Source of the DNA: Micrococcus flavus
GTDB lineage: Bacteria; Actinomycetota; Actinomycetes; Actinomycetales; Micrococcaceae
Assembly: GCF_014204815.1 (NCBI RefSeq)
Contig: NZ_JACHMC010000001.1
Span: 62,001-126,000, forward strand
Reading direction: 5' to 3'
Length of the DNA: 64,000 bases
Shown: positions 35,689-44,677 of the stretch, piece after piece
Layout: each line of letters opens with the position of its first letter
Position numbering within the stretch: position 1 is the first letter of the stretch
Program-made: the position numbers and the translations under genes
Notes under the pieces: generated by a model
What the model saw: the letters and a program-made list of their open reading frames with translations, nothing else
What the model was told of the DNA's origin: nothing
Database searches by the model: none

Positions 35689-36041
35689 CATACCTGCTGA
35701 TCAGCCTGCCGTTCCTGGCCGTGGCCGGCCTCGTGCTGGCCGTGGCGGGACACCGGGGCCGACTGACCCGGCGGGTGCGCCTCGGCGCCGCGGCGGCCCT
35801 GGTCCTCCTCGTCCTGCTGACGGGCGTCTTCGACTCCGTCATCATCGGGCTGGGGATCGTCGACTACACCGGGGCCAACATCGCCGGCGCCCGCATCGGG
35901 CTCGCCCCGGTGGAGGACTTCCTCTACCCGATCGCCGGCCTGGCCCTGCTGACCGGGCTCTGGACCCTCGTCCGGGACCCGCGGGCACACGAGGAGAAGA
36001 CCGGCCGGGGGACGCCGGAGGAGCTGGAGGACACCGCGTGA
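35685..36041 (+). CDS. lycopene cyclase subunit, pair 1, second subunit
   Basis: A 118-residue membrane protein, partner of the preceding gene (CrtYd/Yf/Yh type). It carries the conserved V-F-D-S-V-I-I-G-L-G-I-V-D-Y and G-L-A-P-V-E-D-F-L-Y-P segments, which form the second half of the active site in fused cyclases. Overlaps both neighbours by 4 nt, so translation is coupled. The charged tail after residue 95 is cytoplasmic. Confidence 0.85.
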   Translation: MTYLLISLPFLAVAGLVLAVAGHRGRLTRRVRLGAAAALVLLVLLTGVFDSVIIGLGIVDYTGANIAGARIGLAPVEDFLYPIAGLALLTGLWTLVRDPRAHEEKTGRGTPEELEDTA

Positions 36042-36922
36042 TCCGCACCCTGTTCTGGGCGTCCCGCCCGCTGAGCTGGGTCAACACGGCCTACCCGTTC
36101 GCAGCGGCGGCGCTGCTGGCCGGCGGGCTGCCGTGGTGGCTCATTGCCCTTGGGACCGTGTTCTTCCTGGTGCCCTACAACCTGGCCATGTACGGCATCA
36201 ACGACGTCTTCGACTTCGAGTCCGACCTGCGCAACCCGCGCAAGGGGGGCGTGGAGGGCTCCGTGCTGGCCGATCCGGCGGTCCGTCGCCGGGTGCTGGT
36301 CTGGTCCTGCCTGGTCCCGCTGCCGTTCGTGGCCGTCCTGGCCGGCTGGTCGGTCCTGCGCGGGGAGTGGGCCGCCGTCGGCGTGCTGGCCGTGTCCCTG
36401 TTCGCCGTGGCCGCGTACTCGTGGGCGGGGCTGCGGTTCAAGGAGCGCCCCTTCCTCGACGCCGTCACCTCGGCCACGCACTTCGTCTCGCCCGCCGTGT
36501 ACGGCCTCGTGCTCGCCGGGGCCTCCTTCACGGGGGAGCTGTGGGCGCTGCTGGCCGGCTTCTTCCTGTGGGGCATGGCCTCCCAGATGTTCGGCGCGGT
36601 GCAGGACGTGGTCCCGGACCGCGCGGGCGGGCTGGCCTCCGTGGCCACCGTGCTCGGCGCCCGGCCCACCGTGTGGACGGCCGCCGCCCTCTACGCCGGG
36701 GCGGGCCTGCTGATGCTGGGCACGCAGTGGCCCGGACCGCTGGCCGCCCTGTTCGCCGTGCCCTACCTGGGCAGCACGCTGCGCTTCGCCGGGATCACGG
36801 ACGCCACGTCCGGGCAGGCGAACCGCGGCTGGCGCACCTTCCTCTGGCTCAACTACCTGACGGGGTTCCTGGTGACCATGCTGCTGATCTGGTGGGCGTT
36901 CGAACGGGGCATCCTCGGATGA
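36038..36922 (+). CDS. crtE2: UbiA-type prenyltransferase, lycopene elongase
   Basis: A 294-residue polytopic membrane prenyltransferase homologous to CrtEb/CrtE2, which adds two dimethylallyl units to lycopene to give C50 flavuxanthin-type products. The first Asp motif is N55-D-V-F-D-F-E-S-D63 and the second D-V-V-P-D-R-A. About eight helices. GTG start overlapping the cyclase stop. It is flanked on both sides by cyclase subunit pairs. Confidence 0.9.
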   Translation: MIRTLFWASRPLSWVNTAYPFAAAALLAGGLPWWLIALGTVFFLVPYNLAMYGINDVFDFESDLRNPRKGGVEGSVLADPAVRRRVLVWSCLVPLPFVAVLAGWSVLRGEWAAVGVLAVSLFAVAAYSWAGLRFKERPFLDAVTSATHFVSPAVYGLVLAGASFTGELWALLAGFFLWGMASQMFGAVQDVVPDRAGGLASVATVLGARPTVWTAAALYAGAGLLMLGTQWPGPLAALFAVPYLGSTLRFAGITDATSGQANRGWRTFLWLNYLTGFLVTMLLIWWAFERGILG

Positions 36923-37245
36923 CGTACCTGCTCGTGCTCCTGGGCGTGCTCGGCTGCATGGCCCTCACGGACGCCCGCTGGCGGCTGTTCCTGTGGCGTC
37001 GGCCCGTGGCAGGGGCGGTGGTCCTGGCCGCCGGCCTCGCCTACTTCCTGTGGTGGGACGTGCGGGCGATCGCCGAGGGGATCTTCCTGCACCGCGACTC
37101 ACCGCTGATGACGGGGATCATGCTGGCCCACCAGCTCCCCCTCGAGGAGGCGTTCTTCCTCCTGTTCCTCAGCTACCTCACCATGGTGCTGTTCACGGGC
37201 GCCGTGCGGCTGCTCGAGCACCGCGCAGCGAGGTGCGCACCGTGA
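36919..37245 (+). CDS. crtYg: lycopene/C50 carotenoid cyclase subunit, pair 2, first subunit
   Basis: A 108-residue three-helix subunit with D-A-R-W-R-L-F-L and Q-L-P-L-E-E. Its place directly after the prenyltransferase matches crtYg of the Micrococcus luteus sarcinaxanthin cluster. With crtYh it would cyclise the C50 intermediate to gamma rings. Overlaps crtE2 and the next gene by 4 nt each. The symbol is given from position and order. Confidence 0.85.
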   Translation: MTYLLVLLGVLGCMALTDARWRLFLWRRPVAGAVVLAAGLAYFLWWDVRAIAEGIFLHRDSPLMTGIMLAHQLPLEEAFFLLFLSYLTMVLFTGAVRLLEHRAARCAP

Positions 37246-37634
37246 CCTTCTGGGAGCTCAACGCCGTGTTCCTCGGCCTCGGGCTGGGGGTGCTGCTGGC
37301 CGCGGCCCTGGTCGGGCGGGTGCGCGCCCGCCACGTGGGGGCGATCCTGCTGACGACCGCCGCGCTCTGGGTGCTCACCGCCGTGTTCGACAACGTCATG
37401 ATCGCCTCCGGGCTGTTCGACTACGGCGGCCACGCCCTGGCCGGGGTGCGCGTGGGGCTCGCGCCGATCGAGGACTTCGCCTACCCGCTCGGCTCCGCCC
37501 TGCTGCTGCCGGCGGTGTGGCTGCTGCTGACGGGGGACCGGCGGCGCCGTCGTCGTGAGGGGGACCGGGGGCGCGGCGCCCCGTCCCCGTCCCCGGCCCC
37601 CGCTTCCCCGACTGTGCCGGAGCGGGCGGAATGA
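37242..37634 (+). CDS. crtYh: lycopene/C50 carotenoid cyclase subunit, pair 2, second subunit
   Basis: A 130-residue partner subunit carrying V-F-D-N-V-M-I, L-F-D-Y and G-L-A-P-I-E-D-F-A-Y-P. GTG start overlapping the stop of the previous gene. The tail from about residue 98 is Arg- and then Pro/Ser-rich and differs completely from that of the pair 1 subunit. Position matches crtYh of M. luteus. Confidence 0.85.
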   Translation: MTFWELNAVFLGLGLGVLLAAALVGRVRARHVGAILLTTAALWVLTAVFDNVMIASGLFDYGGHALAGVRVGLAPIEDFAYPLGSALLLPAVWLLLTGDRRRRRREGDRGRGAPSPSPAPASPTVPERAE

Positions 37635-38269
37635 GCCCCTCGGACGCGTCGCATCCCCCCCGGAGGCGCACACTCGGCGGGAGGGTCCTCGCCGGACTCA
37701 TCCCCGCGGACGTGCTGCGGCTGCTCGGTCTGCTGATCGTGCCCGCGGCCGGCGCCGTGGCCGGCTGGCCGAGCGCCGCCGCCATGTTCCTGGTGTTCGG
37801 CGGCCAGTGGCTGCTGCGCTGGCTGGCCGGCGGGAGCCTGCTCGACTGGACCGGGCAGGTCCTGCTCCTCGCGGCCGGCTGGGCCAGCGCGATCGGCCTG
37901 TACCACCGGATCGAGGGACTGGACCTGGTCATGCACGCCGCCGTCACCGGCGTGGTCACGGGGCTGGTCGCCGTCGTGGTGCGCTCCGCCCTGCGCCGGC
38001 GCGGCCGGACCGGCGGCCCGGTGACCCCGGCCGAGGCCGTCCGCACGCTGGGCCCTGTGATCTGCGTGCTGGGCCTGGCCGCGGCGGGCACGGCGCTCGG
38101 GGTGGTGTGGGAGGTCGCCGAGTGGTGGGGCCACCACGAGGTCACGGAGGAGATCGGCGTCGGCTACGACGACACCCTCGGCGACCTCACCGCCGACCTC
38201 GTCGGTGCGGTGACGGCGGCCGTCGTCGCGGTCGCCTCGGTGCACTCCGTGCGGCAGGGTGCCCGGTGA
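37631..38269 (+). CDS. membrane protein in the carotenoid operon (YjdF/DUF2238-like)
   Basis: A 212-residue membrane protein with about six helices. The stretch V-W-E-V-A-E-W-W-G and G-Y-D-D-T-L-G-D-L-T-A-D-L-V-G-A is like the conserved core of YjdF/DUF2238 proteins, whose function is unknown. It overlaps crtYh and the glycosyltransferase by 4 nt, so it is an integral part of the operon; a role in carotenoid membrane handling or modification is a guess. Confidence 0.72.
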   Translation: MSPSDASHPPRRRTLGGRVLAGLIPADVLRLLGLLIVPAAGAVAGWPSAAAMFLVFGGQWLLRWLAGGSLLDWTGQVLLLAAGWASAIGLYHRIEGLDLVMHAAVTGVVTGLVAVVVRSALRRRGRTGGPVTPAEAVRTLGPVICVLGLAAAGTALGVVWEVAEWWGHHEVTEEIGVGYDDTLGDLTADLVGAVTAAVVAVASVHSVRQGAR

Positions 38270-39057
38270 GCGGGCCTGCGGCGGGCGGCGCACGCCCCGA
38301 GCCCCTGACCGCGCGCACCACGGTGTCCGTGGTGGTGCCCGTCCTCGACGACGCCGACCACCTGCGCGCGTGCCTCGCCCTCCTGGCCCGGCAGACCCGC
38401 CGCCCGGACGAGGTGGTCGTGGTGGACAACGGCAGCACGGACGACTCCGCCGCCGTGGCCCGCGCCGCCGGGGCCCGGGTGATCCACGAGCCCGTCCGCG
38501 GCATCCCCTCCGCCGCGGCCGCCGGCTACGACGCCGCCCGCGGGGACCTCATCCTGCGCTGCGACGCGGACTCGCGCGTGCCCGAGGACTGGGTCGAGCG
38601 GATCGTCGCGCGCTTCGCCGCCCAGCCGGAGATGCTGGGGCTCACCGGCCCCGGGGTCTTCTACGACCAGCCCGGGCTCCTGAGCCGGGTGCGCTCGGAC
38701 GCGTACACCGCGGCCTACCGGTGGGTCGGCGGCGCGGCCGTGGCCGGCACCCCGCTGTGGGGCTCCAACTGCGCCCTGCGGGCCGAGGCGTGGCGTGACG
38801 TGCGGGACCGCGTCCACCGTCACCGCGCGGACGTCCACGACGACTTCGACCTCAGCTTCCAGCTGCTGCTCCACGCCCCGGGCTGCACCCGGTTCGACGC
38901 CGGCCTCCGCGTGGGTGCGGCCGGGCGGCTCTTCTCCTCCCTCGACGCGCGGGTCCGTCAGGGCCGCATGGCCGTCACCACGATCCGCCTCAACTGGGCG
39001 GAGCTGTCCCCGGGCCTGCGCTGGGTGCGTCGGGCGCAGGCCGCCGCCCGCCCCTGA
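38266..39057 (+). CDS. crtX: family 2 glycosyltransferase, probable carotenoid glucosyltransferase
   Basis: A 263-residue GT-A fold glycosyltransferase: V-S-V-V-V-P-V-L-D-D, V-V-D-N-G-S-T-D and the metal-binding L-R-C-D-A-D-S near 95-100, with a later H-D-D-F-D-L-S acceptor/base region. As the last gene of the carotenoid operon it is the likely CrtX that glucosylates the C50 carotenoid (sarcinaxanthin glucosides are known from Micrococcus). The GTG start overlaps the previous stop. No membrane helix is obvious. Confidence 0.83.
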   Translation: MSGPAAGGARPEPLTARTTVSVVVPVLDDADHLRACLALLARQTRRPDEVVVVDNGSTDDSAAVARAAGARVIHEPVRGIPSAAAAGYDAARGDLILRCDADSRVPEDWVERIVARFAAQPEMLGLTGPGVFYDQPGLLSRVRSDAYTAAYRWVGGAAVAGTPLWGSNCALRAEAWRDVRDRVHRHRADVHDDFDLSFQLLLHAPGCTRFDAGLRVGAAGRLFSSLDARVRQGRMAVTTIRLNWAELSPGLRWVRRAQAAARP

Positions 39058-39125
39058 GGGCCGGGGACGGGCGGCGGGGTCCCGCGGCGGGGTCCGGCCG
39101 TGCCGTCGAGCGGCAGCCGCCGGGC

Positions 39126-40874
39126 TCAGGCGTTCCGGGCGGCCTCCCGCGCCTCCTCCTGGGACGGGCGCACCGGGTTCCGCCGCAGGGGCAGGCGGTC
39201 CAGCAGGCCGGCCAGGCCGGGGCGGCGCGAGGGCGTGTCCGAGCCGGTGTGCCGGCGCTCGGCCTCGGCCAGGATGTTCGCGGCCATCTCGGGGAACACG
39301 AGGGCGTGGAACGGCAGGATGGCCGTCCAGTACGCACGGCCCAGGGCGCCGTCCGGCATGAAGATCGCCCGCTGACGGTAGCGCGATCCGGTGTCCGTGG
39401 CCTCGGTGCTCAGCTGCAGCCAGGCCCGGCCGCCGGCCTTCATCTCGGCGCGGAGGGTCAGGCGGTGCCCGGGGTCGACGTCCTCCACGCGCCACCAGTC
39501 CACGTGGTCTCCCGCGCGGAGGCGGTCGGCGTCCCGGCGTCCGCGGGCCAGGCCCGGACCGCCCACGAGCTTGTCCATCAGGCCGCGGATCTTCCACAGC
39601 GTCGGCGTCGAATAGTACCCGTTGTGGCCGCCGATCGACTCGATCACGGGCCACACCGCCTCGGGCGGCAGGGCGGACTCGCGCTGGCGGTCGTCCGTGT
39701 AGACGGTCTTGCCGGCCCACTCCGGGTCCGAGGGCAGAGGGGCCGCCGGGTCGTTCGAGGCGTAGATGTCCGCGTTGAAGGTGACCTCCAGGGGGCCCTC
39801 CTCCTCGTGCTTGAGGGCGCGGCGCACGGCGTCCTTGTACGAGGTGAGGCCGCCCGGCGGGTCCGGGATGATCTGCGCGACGTCGTGGTTCTCGGTGACC
39901 GCGTCCTCGGCGAGCGAGGCCGCCAGGGGCATGGCGACCCCCATGGGGATGGGCGTCACGAGGCCGATCCAGAAGCCGGAGAGGCGCTGGGCCGGGATGG
40001 GCAGGGTGAGGACGCGGCGCCGGGCGAGTCCGGCCGCCTCGGCGTAGTCGGTGAGCATCTCCTTGAACGGCTGGGCGCGGCCGCAGCCGATCTGCGCGCG
40101 GGCCTGCACGGGCTCCGCCAGGGCCGAGGCGTGGACCAGGTAGTAGAGGACGTCGCGGATGGCGATCGGCTCCACCTCGTTCTTCAGCCAGCTCGGGCCG
40201 GGCATCACGACGAGGCGGTCCGCCAGGTGGCGGATCATCTCGAAGGACGTGGAGCCGGAGCCGATCACGATGCCGGCCTCGAAGGTGAGCGCCGGCGTCG
40301 CAGCGGCCTCGAGGCGCTCGGCCACCAGGGCGCGCGAGCGCATGTGGTCCGAGAGCTCCTCCACGGGCTTGTCGTCCGGGTGGAGTCCGGAGAGGTACAC
40401 GAGCTGGGTGATCCCGGCCTCGTCCGCGGCGGTGGCCACGATGTCCGCGATCTTCTGCTCGTGCTCCACGAAGTCGCCGCCGCCGCCCATCGAGTGCACG
40501 AGGTAGAGGGCGGTGTGCACGCCCTCCATGGCGTCCCGCACCTGATCCGGCTCGGACAGGTCGCACTGCACGGCCTCGACCTCGTCGGACCAGGCCCGGC
40601 CCGCGAGGTCGCGGGGGTCGCGCGCGGCGGCGCGCACCTGGAAGCCGGCGGCGAGCAGCTCGGGGATGAGGCGCCCGCCCACGTAGCCCGTGGCTCCGGT
40701 GACGAGCACCCGGCGGCCGTGGCCCTCGGGCAGGGAGAGCCCGAGCGGGGAGACGTGGTCCTCGGGAGCGGAGGGGACGTGGGGGTCGACGGTGTGGGCG
40801 CCGCCGACGGGGGCGGTGCCGGGGGAGGGGATGGAGCCGTCCTGGGGCGCGTGCCCCGTCTCGTTCTGCGTCAT
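39126..40874 (-). CDS. SDR-type NAD(P)-binding protein with C-terminal DUF2867 domain
   Basis: A 582-residue two-domain protein. Residues ~65-350 form an atypical short-chain dehydrogenase (V-L-V-T-G-A-T-G-Y-V-G-G-R-L at the start of the Rossmann fold). Residues ~370-545 form a DUF2867/SRPBCC-like domain (Y-Y-S-T-P-T-L-W-K-I-R-G ... D-W-W-R-V-E-D-V). Function unknown. TACCCT 6 nt before the ATG at 40874 supports that start. A shorter paralogue lacking the second domain lies at 58757. Confidence 0.82.
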   Translation of the reverse strand: MTQNETGHAPQDGSIPSPGTAPVGGAHTVDPHVPSAPEDHVSPLGLSLPEGHGRRVLVTGATGYVGGRLIPELLAAGFQVRAAARDPRDLAGRAWSDEVEAVQCDLSEPDQVRDAMEGVHTALYLVHSMGGGGDFVEHEQKIADIVATAADEAGITQLVYLSGLHPDDKPVEELSDHMRSRALVAERLEAAATPALTFEAGIVIGSGSTSFEMIRHLADRLVVMPGPSWLKNEVEPIAIRDVLYYLVHASALAEPVQARAQIGCGRAQPFKEMLTDYAEAAGLARRRVLTLPIPAQRLSGFWIGLVTPIPMGVAMPLAASLAEDAVTENHDVAQIIPDPPGGLTSYKDAVRRALKHEEEGPLEVTFNADIYASNDPAAPLPSDPEWAGKTVYTDDRQRESALPPEAVWPVIESIGGHNGYYSTPTLWKIRGLMDKLVGGPGLARGRRDADRLRAGDHVDWWRVEDVDPGHRLTLRAEMKAGGRAWLQLSTEATDTGSRYRQRAIFMPDGALGRAYWTAILPFHALVFPEMAANILAEAERRHTGSDTPSRRPGLAGLLDRLPLRRNPVRPSQEEAREAARNA

Positions 40875-40954
40875 ACCTCCAGGGTAGGGAGCGGCACGTC
40901 GGAGCCCCATGCCTGGGCGGCGGCGGGCCGCCGGTCCGTGAAAGACTGACCCCT

Positions 40955-43900
40955 ATGGCATCTGGCGTTCCCGGCGACCCGCTCCCGCACCTGCGGACCG
41001 AGGCCGTCCGCGCCCTCGCGGGGCCCACCAGCGCGGACCGCGGCTTCGAGATCGCGGCTGCGGGCGACGTCCTCCGCATCACCTACGACGCCTCCCGGCT
41101 GCGCCTGACCTCGTCCGTGCGCGGCACCGCGCCGCAGCCCTACCGCCAGGCCGTGCGACTGCAGGAGACGGGGGAGACCGCCGAGGACGGCACGCCCCTG
41201 CTCGAGCCCACCGCCGGGCGCTGCCAGTGCCCCGTGGGCGAGGACTGCAAGCACGTGGCCGCCGCCCTGTACGAGATCAGCCGCCGCCATGCCGACACGA
41301 CGCGCGAGGCCGCCCGGGACGAGCTCGCCCGGATGGTCACCACCGCGGACCGCCTGCCCGCCCACCGTCGGGATGCCATCCGCCCCGACACGGCCGACCC
41401 CGACCGCCGAGCGTTGGGTCAGGCAGGGAATGGGCCGCGAATGCCTGCGCAGCCCACCACTCGCGACCGGGACGGCGACGGGCGTGACGGGTTCGAGGGC
41501 GGCGCCCTCCCGTGGCGCGGCGTCCTCGAGCCCCTCGCCGGGCTCGACGGCGGTCCGCGCCGGCTGGCCCCGCCGCCGGACCTGGCGATCGGGGTCGAGC
41601 TGGTGGCCGAGTCCTCCCACAACGCGTTCCAGCAGTGGGGACCGGCCCCGGCGGGCGAGGAGCACCTGCGGGAGGACCGTCCGCTGTACGTGATCCTGCG
41701 CCCGCTCAAGCGCGGTGCGAAGGGCACGTGGATCAAGGGCGGGCTGACGTGGAAGGCCTTCCAGTTCCCGCGCGCGGAGTACGCCCCGGCGCAGGAGCGC
41801 GCCCTGCGCCTGGTGTGGCGCCAGCTGCAGGCGGAGGACTCCTACCCGACGGATGCCTGGTTCGGCCTGCACGCGTTCGACTCCGGCCGCATCTGGCAGC
41901 TGCTCGCCGAGGCGCAGGAGGCGGGCGTGCCGCTCGTGGCACAGGGCATCCTGGAGGACGTGGTCCTGGACCCGCCCGTGGAGGTCGGTCTGGACGTCAC
42001 CGCCGCCCCCGAGGGCGGGCTCGAGGTCACGCCCTCTCTGGTCCCGGCCCGCCGTCCCGCCGCGGACGACGACGCTGCCGGGCCCCGCCCGGAGCCGCTG
42101 CGGGGAGTGCGCGTGATCGGCTCGATCGGCTTCTACCGCCCGGTTGAGGAGGAGGACGGCACCTGGACGCTGCACCTGATCCCCGCGCGCCGGCCCGTGC
42201 CGGAGCCCGTGCAGCGCATGGTCCTGGACGGTCGGCCCGTGCCGGTGCCCGCCGCGGACCGGGCCGAGTTCCTCGAGCGGATCTACCCCCGCCTGCGCAC
42301 GGCCCTGGACGTGGCCAGCCGCGACTCCTCCGTGGCCCTGCCGGAGTTCGAGCCCCCCGTGCTGCGCCTGCAGGCGGACTTCCGCCCCGACCACCGCCTC
42401 GTGCTGCGCTGGTCATGGCTGTACTTCGACCCGCCCCGGGAGCTGGACCTCGGCACCGAGGGCCTGCGGGACCCCCGCCACGAGGAGGCCGTGGTGCGGG
42501 ACGCCGTCGAGGTGTGGCCGCGCGCCGCCCGGACGCAGGAGCAGGAGCTCGAGGGCGTGGGCGCGGCCCGCTTCTCCGAGACCGTGCTGCCGCGGCTGCA
42601 GCGGCTGGAGCACGTGCGCGTGGACGTCACCGGGGACCGCCCCGACTACCGCGAGCTGACCGCGGCGCCGCGCATCGAGGTCTCCACGAAGGCCGCGCGG
42701 CACGACTGGTTCGACCTGGGCGTGCAGGTGTCCGTGGACGGGCACGTGCTGCCCTTCGTGGAGCTGTTCACCGCCCTGGTCCAGGGCAGGACCACCCTCA
42801 TGCTGCGGGACGGGACGTGGCTGGGCCTGGACCACCCGGCGTTCGACCGGCTGCGGGCCCTGCTCTCCGAGGCCGCCACGCTGCAGGAGTGGACGCCGGA
42901 GAGCACCGCCGTGTCCCGTCACCAGGTGGGCTTCTGGGAGGACCTCAAGGAGGTCGCGGACGAGGTGCACGAGGACCCGGAGTGGACCGCCGCCGTCGGG
43001 CGCCTGGCCTCCGTGGACCGCCTGCCCGAGGCGCCGGACGTGCCGGGGCTCGAGGCGGACCTGCGCCCGTACCAGCGGGAAGGCCTGCGCTGGCTGCGCT
43101 TCCTCCACGACCAGGACCTCGGCGGGATCCTGGCCGACGACATGGGCCTGGGCAAGACCGTCCAGACCCTCGCGCTGATGGCCTACGCACGCGCCGCCCA
43201 CCCGGACCGGCCGCCGTTCCTGGTGGTGGCGCCGTCGTCGGTGGTGTCCGTGTGGGCGTCCGAGGCGGCGAAGTTCACCCCGGGCCTCGACGTGCGCGTG
43301 CTGGACACCACCACCCGCCGCCGCGGCACGGACGTGGCGGCGGAGGCGGCGGGCGCCGACGTCGTCGTCACCTCCTACACGCTGCTGCGGATCGACGCCG
43401 CCGGGTACAGCGGCGTGCGCTGGGGCGGCGTGGTGCTGGACGAGGCGCAGTTCCTCAAGAACAAGGCGTCCAAGGTGCACCAGGTGGCCCGCGACCTCGA
43501 CGCCCCGTTCCGGCTGGCCATCACCGGCACGCCCATGGAGAACTCGCTGACGGACCTCTGGGCGCTGCTCGAGGTGGTGGTCCCCGGGCTGTTCCCCAGC
43601 CACCGCCGCTTCCGCGAGGCGTACGTGACCCCCATCGAGTCCGGCGAGCACCCCGAGCGGATGGCCGCGCTGCGCCGCCGCGTGCGCCCGTTCATGCTGC
43701 GCCGCTCCAAGGAGCTCGTGGCCAAGGACCTGCCGCCCAAGCAGGAGCAGGTGCTCTCCGTGGAGCTCGAGGCGGCGCACCGCAAGGTGTACGACCGCGT
43801 GCTGGCACGCGAGCGGCGCAAGGTCCTCGGCCTGCTCGGGGACATGGACGGCAACCGGTTCACCATCTTCAAGTCGCTCACGCTGCTGCGCATGCTGGCC

Positions 43901-44470
43901 CTGGCCCCGCAGATCGTGGACGACGAGTACGCGGCGGTGCCGTCCTCGAAGCTCGAGCGGTTCCTCGCGGACCTCGAGGAGGTGCTGGCCGAGGGGCACC
44001 GGGTGATCGTGTTCAGCCAGTTCACGAGCTTCCTGCGCGTGGTGGCCGAGGAGCTGGACGCGATGGAGGTGGAGCACGCGTACCTGGACGGGTCCACGCG
44101 GAACCGCGCGGACGTCATCCAGGGGTTCCGCGAGGGCGAGGCGCCCGTGTTCCTCATCTCGCTGAAGGCCGGCGGCTTCGGGCTCACCCTCACCGAGGCG
44201 GACTACGTGTTCCTCATGGACCCGTGGTGGAACCCGGCCGCGGAGAACCAGGCCGTGGACCGCGCGCACCGGATCGGCCAGGAGCGCACCGTGATGGTCT
44301 ACCGCATGGTCTCCGAAGGGACGATCGAGGAGAAGGTGCTCGAGCTGCAGCAGCGCAAGGCCGAGCTGTTCGGGGCGCTCATGGACGAGTCCGACGACTC
44401 CGGCTCCGGCGCGTTCACGGACTCGTTGACGGCCGACGACATCCGGGAGCTGCTCGGCGCGGACACCTGA
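40955..44470 (+). CDS. SNF2-family helicase with SWIM zinc finger
   Basis: A 1171-residue SWI2/SNF2-type ATPase. The N-terminal SWIM finger has C90-x-C92 ... C98-K-H100. A long SNF2-associated region precedes the motor, which shows Walker A D-D-M-G-L-G-K-T (about 727-734), D-E-A-Q (about 828) and the C-terminal helicase lobe ending with Q-A-x-D-R-A-H-R-I-G-Q. Such proteins translocate on dsDNA and may remodel protein-DNA complexes; the cellular role is unknown. The region around residues 145-180 is a variable Arg/Asp/Gly linker. Likely start 40955, after AAGACT. Confidence 0.9.
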   Translation: MASGVPGDPLPHLRTEAVRALAGPTSADRGFEIAAAGDVLRITYDASRLRLTSSVRGTAPQPYRQAVRLQETGETAEDGTPLLEPTAGRCQCPVGEDCKHVAAALYEISRRHADTTREAARDELARMVTTADRLPAHRRDAIRPDTADPDRRALGQAGNGPRMPAQPTTRDRDGDGRDGFEGGALPWRGVLEPLAGLDGGPRRLAPPPDLAIGVELVAESSHNAFQQWGPAPAGEEHLREDRPLYVILRPLKRGAKGTWIKGGLTWKAFQFPRAEYAPAQERALRLVWRQLQAEDSYPTDAWFGLHAFDSGRIWQLLAEAQEAGVPLVAQGILEDVVLDPPVEVGLDVTAAPEGGLEVTPSLVPARRPAADDDAAGPRPEPLRGVRVIGSIGFYRPVEEEDGTWTLHLIPARRPVPEPVQRMVLDGRPVPVPAADRAEFLERIYPRLRTALDVASRDSSVALPEFEPPVLRLQADFRPDHRLVLRWSWLYFDPPRELDLGTEGLRDPRHEEAVVRDAVEVWPRAARTQEQELEGVGAARFSETVLPRLQRLEHVRVDVTGDRPDYRELTAAPRIEVSTKAARHDWFDLGVQVSVDGHVLPFVELFTALVQGRTTLMLRDGTWLGLDHPAFDRLRALLSEAATLQEWTPESTAVSRHQVGFWEDLKEVADEVHEDPEWTAAVGRLASVDRLPEAPDVPGLEADLRPYQREGLRWLRFLHDQDLGGILADDMGLGKTVQTLALMAYARAAHPDRPPFLVVAPSSVVSVWASEAAKFTPGLDVRVLDTTTRRRGTDVAAEAAGADVVVTSYTLLRIDAAGYSGVRWGGVVLDEAQFLKNKASKVHQVARDLDAPFRLAITGTPMENSLTDLWALLEVVVPGLFPSHRRFREAYVTPIESGEHPERMAALRRRVRPFMLRRSKELVAKDLPPKQEQVLSVELEAAHRKVYDRVLARERRKVLGLLGDMDGNRFTIFKSLTLLRMLALAPQIVDDEYAAVPSSKLERFLADLEEVLAEGHRVIVFSQFTSFLRVVAEELDAMEVEHAYLDGSTRNRADVIQGFREGEAPVFLISLKAGGFGLTLTEADYVFLMDPWWNPAAENQAVDRAHRIGQERTVMVYRMVSEGTIEEKVLELQQRKAELFGALMDESDDSGSGAFTDSLTADDIRELLGADT

Positions 44471-44483
44471 CCCCCGCCGCGAG

Positions 44484-44540
44484 GCGCTTTCGTTCGGGAA
44501 ACGGCGCATGACGGGACGCCTTCGTTCGGGAAACGGCGCT
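44484..44540. repeat. two copies of a short dispersed motif, family C
   Basis: CTTTCGTTCGGGAAACGGCG occurs at 44488-44507 and again, as CCTTCGTTCGGGAAACGGCG, at 44519-44538. Its complement is nearly identical to the third unit of the tandem repeat inside copA (20593-20612). TTTC and GAAA can pair, giving a small hairpin. It lies just after the SNF2 stop. Confidence 0.75.
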
Positions 44541-44569
44541 CCCGGCCGCAGGCGGTCCGGACCCGTTGC

Positions 44570-44640
44570 GAATCCACTGCGGTTCTGACCCTTCTGGGAG
44601 CCGAATCGGCCGTCAGAAGGGTCAGAAGTGCAGTGGATTC
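44570..44640. repeat. 71-bp palindromic interspersed repeat, family A copy 2
   Basis: Starts GAATCCACTGC and ends GCAGTGGATTC. The inner arms CTGACCCTTCTG (44585-44596) and CAGAAGGGTCAG (44614-44625) pair perfectly. Located downstream of the SNF2 gene, beside the family C copies, so two repeat families share one gap. Confidence 0.88.
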
Positions 44641-44677
44641 CCCGTGGACGCATCCATCATCCCGCCACGATCGAAAC

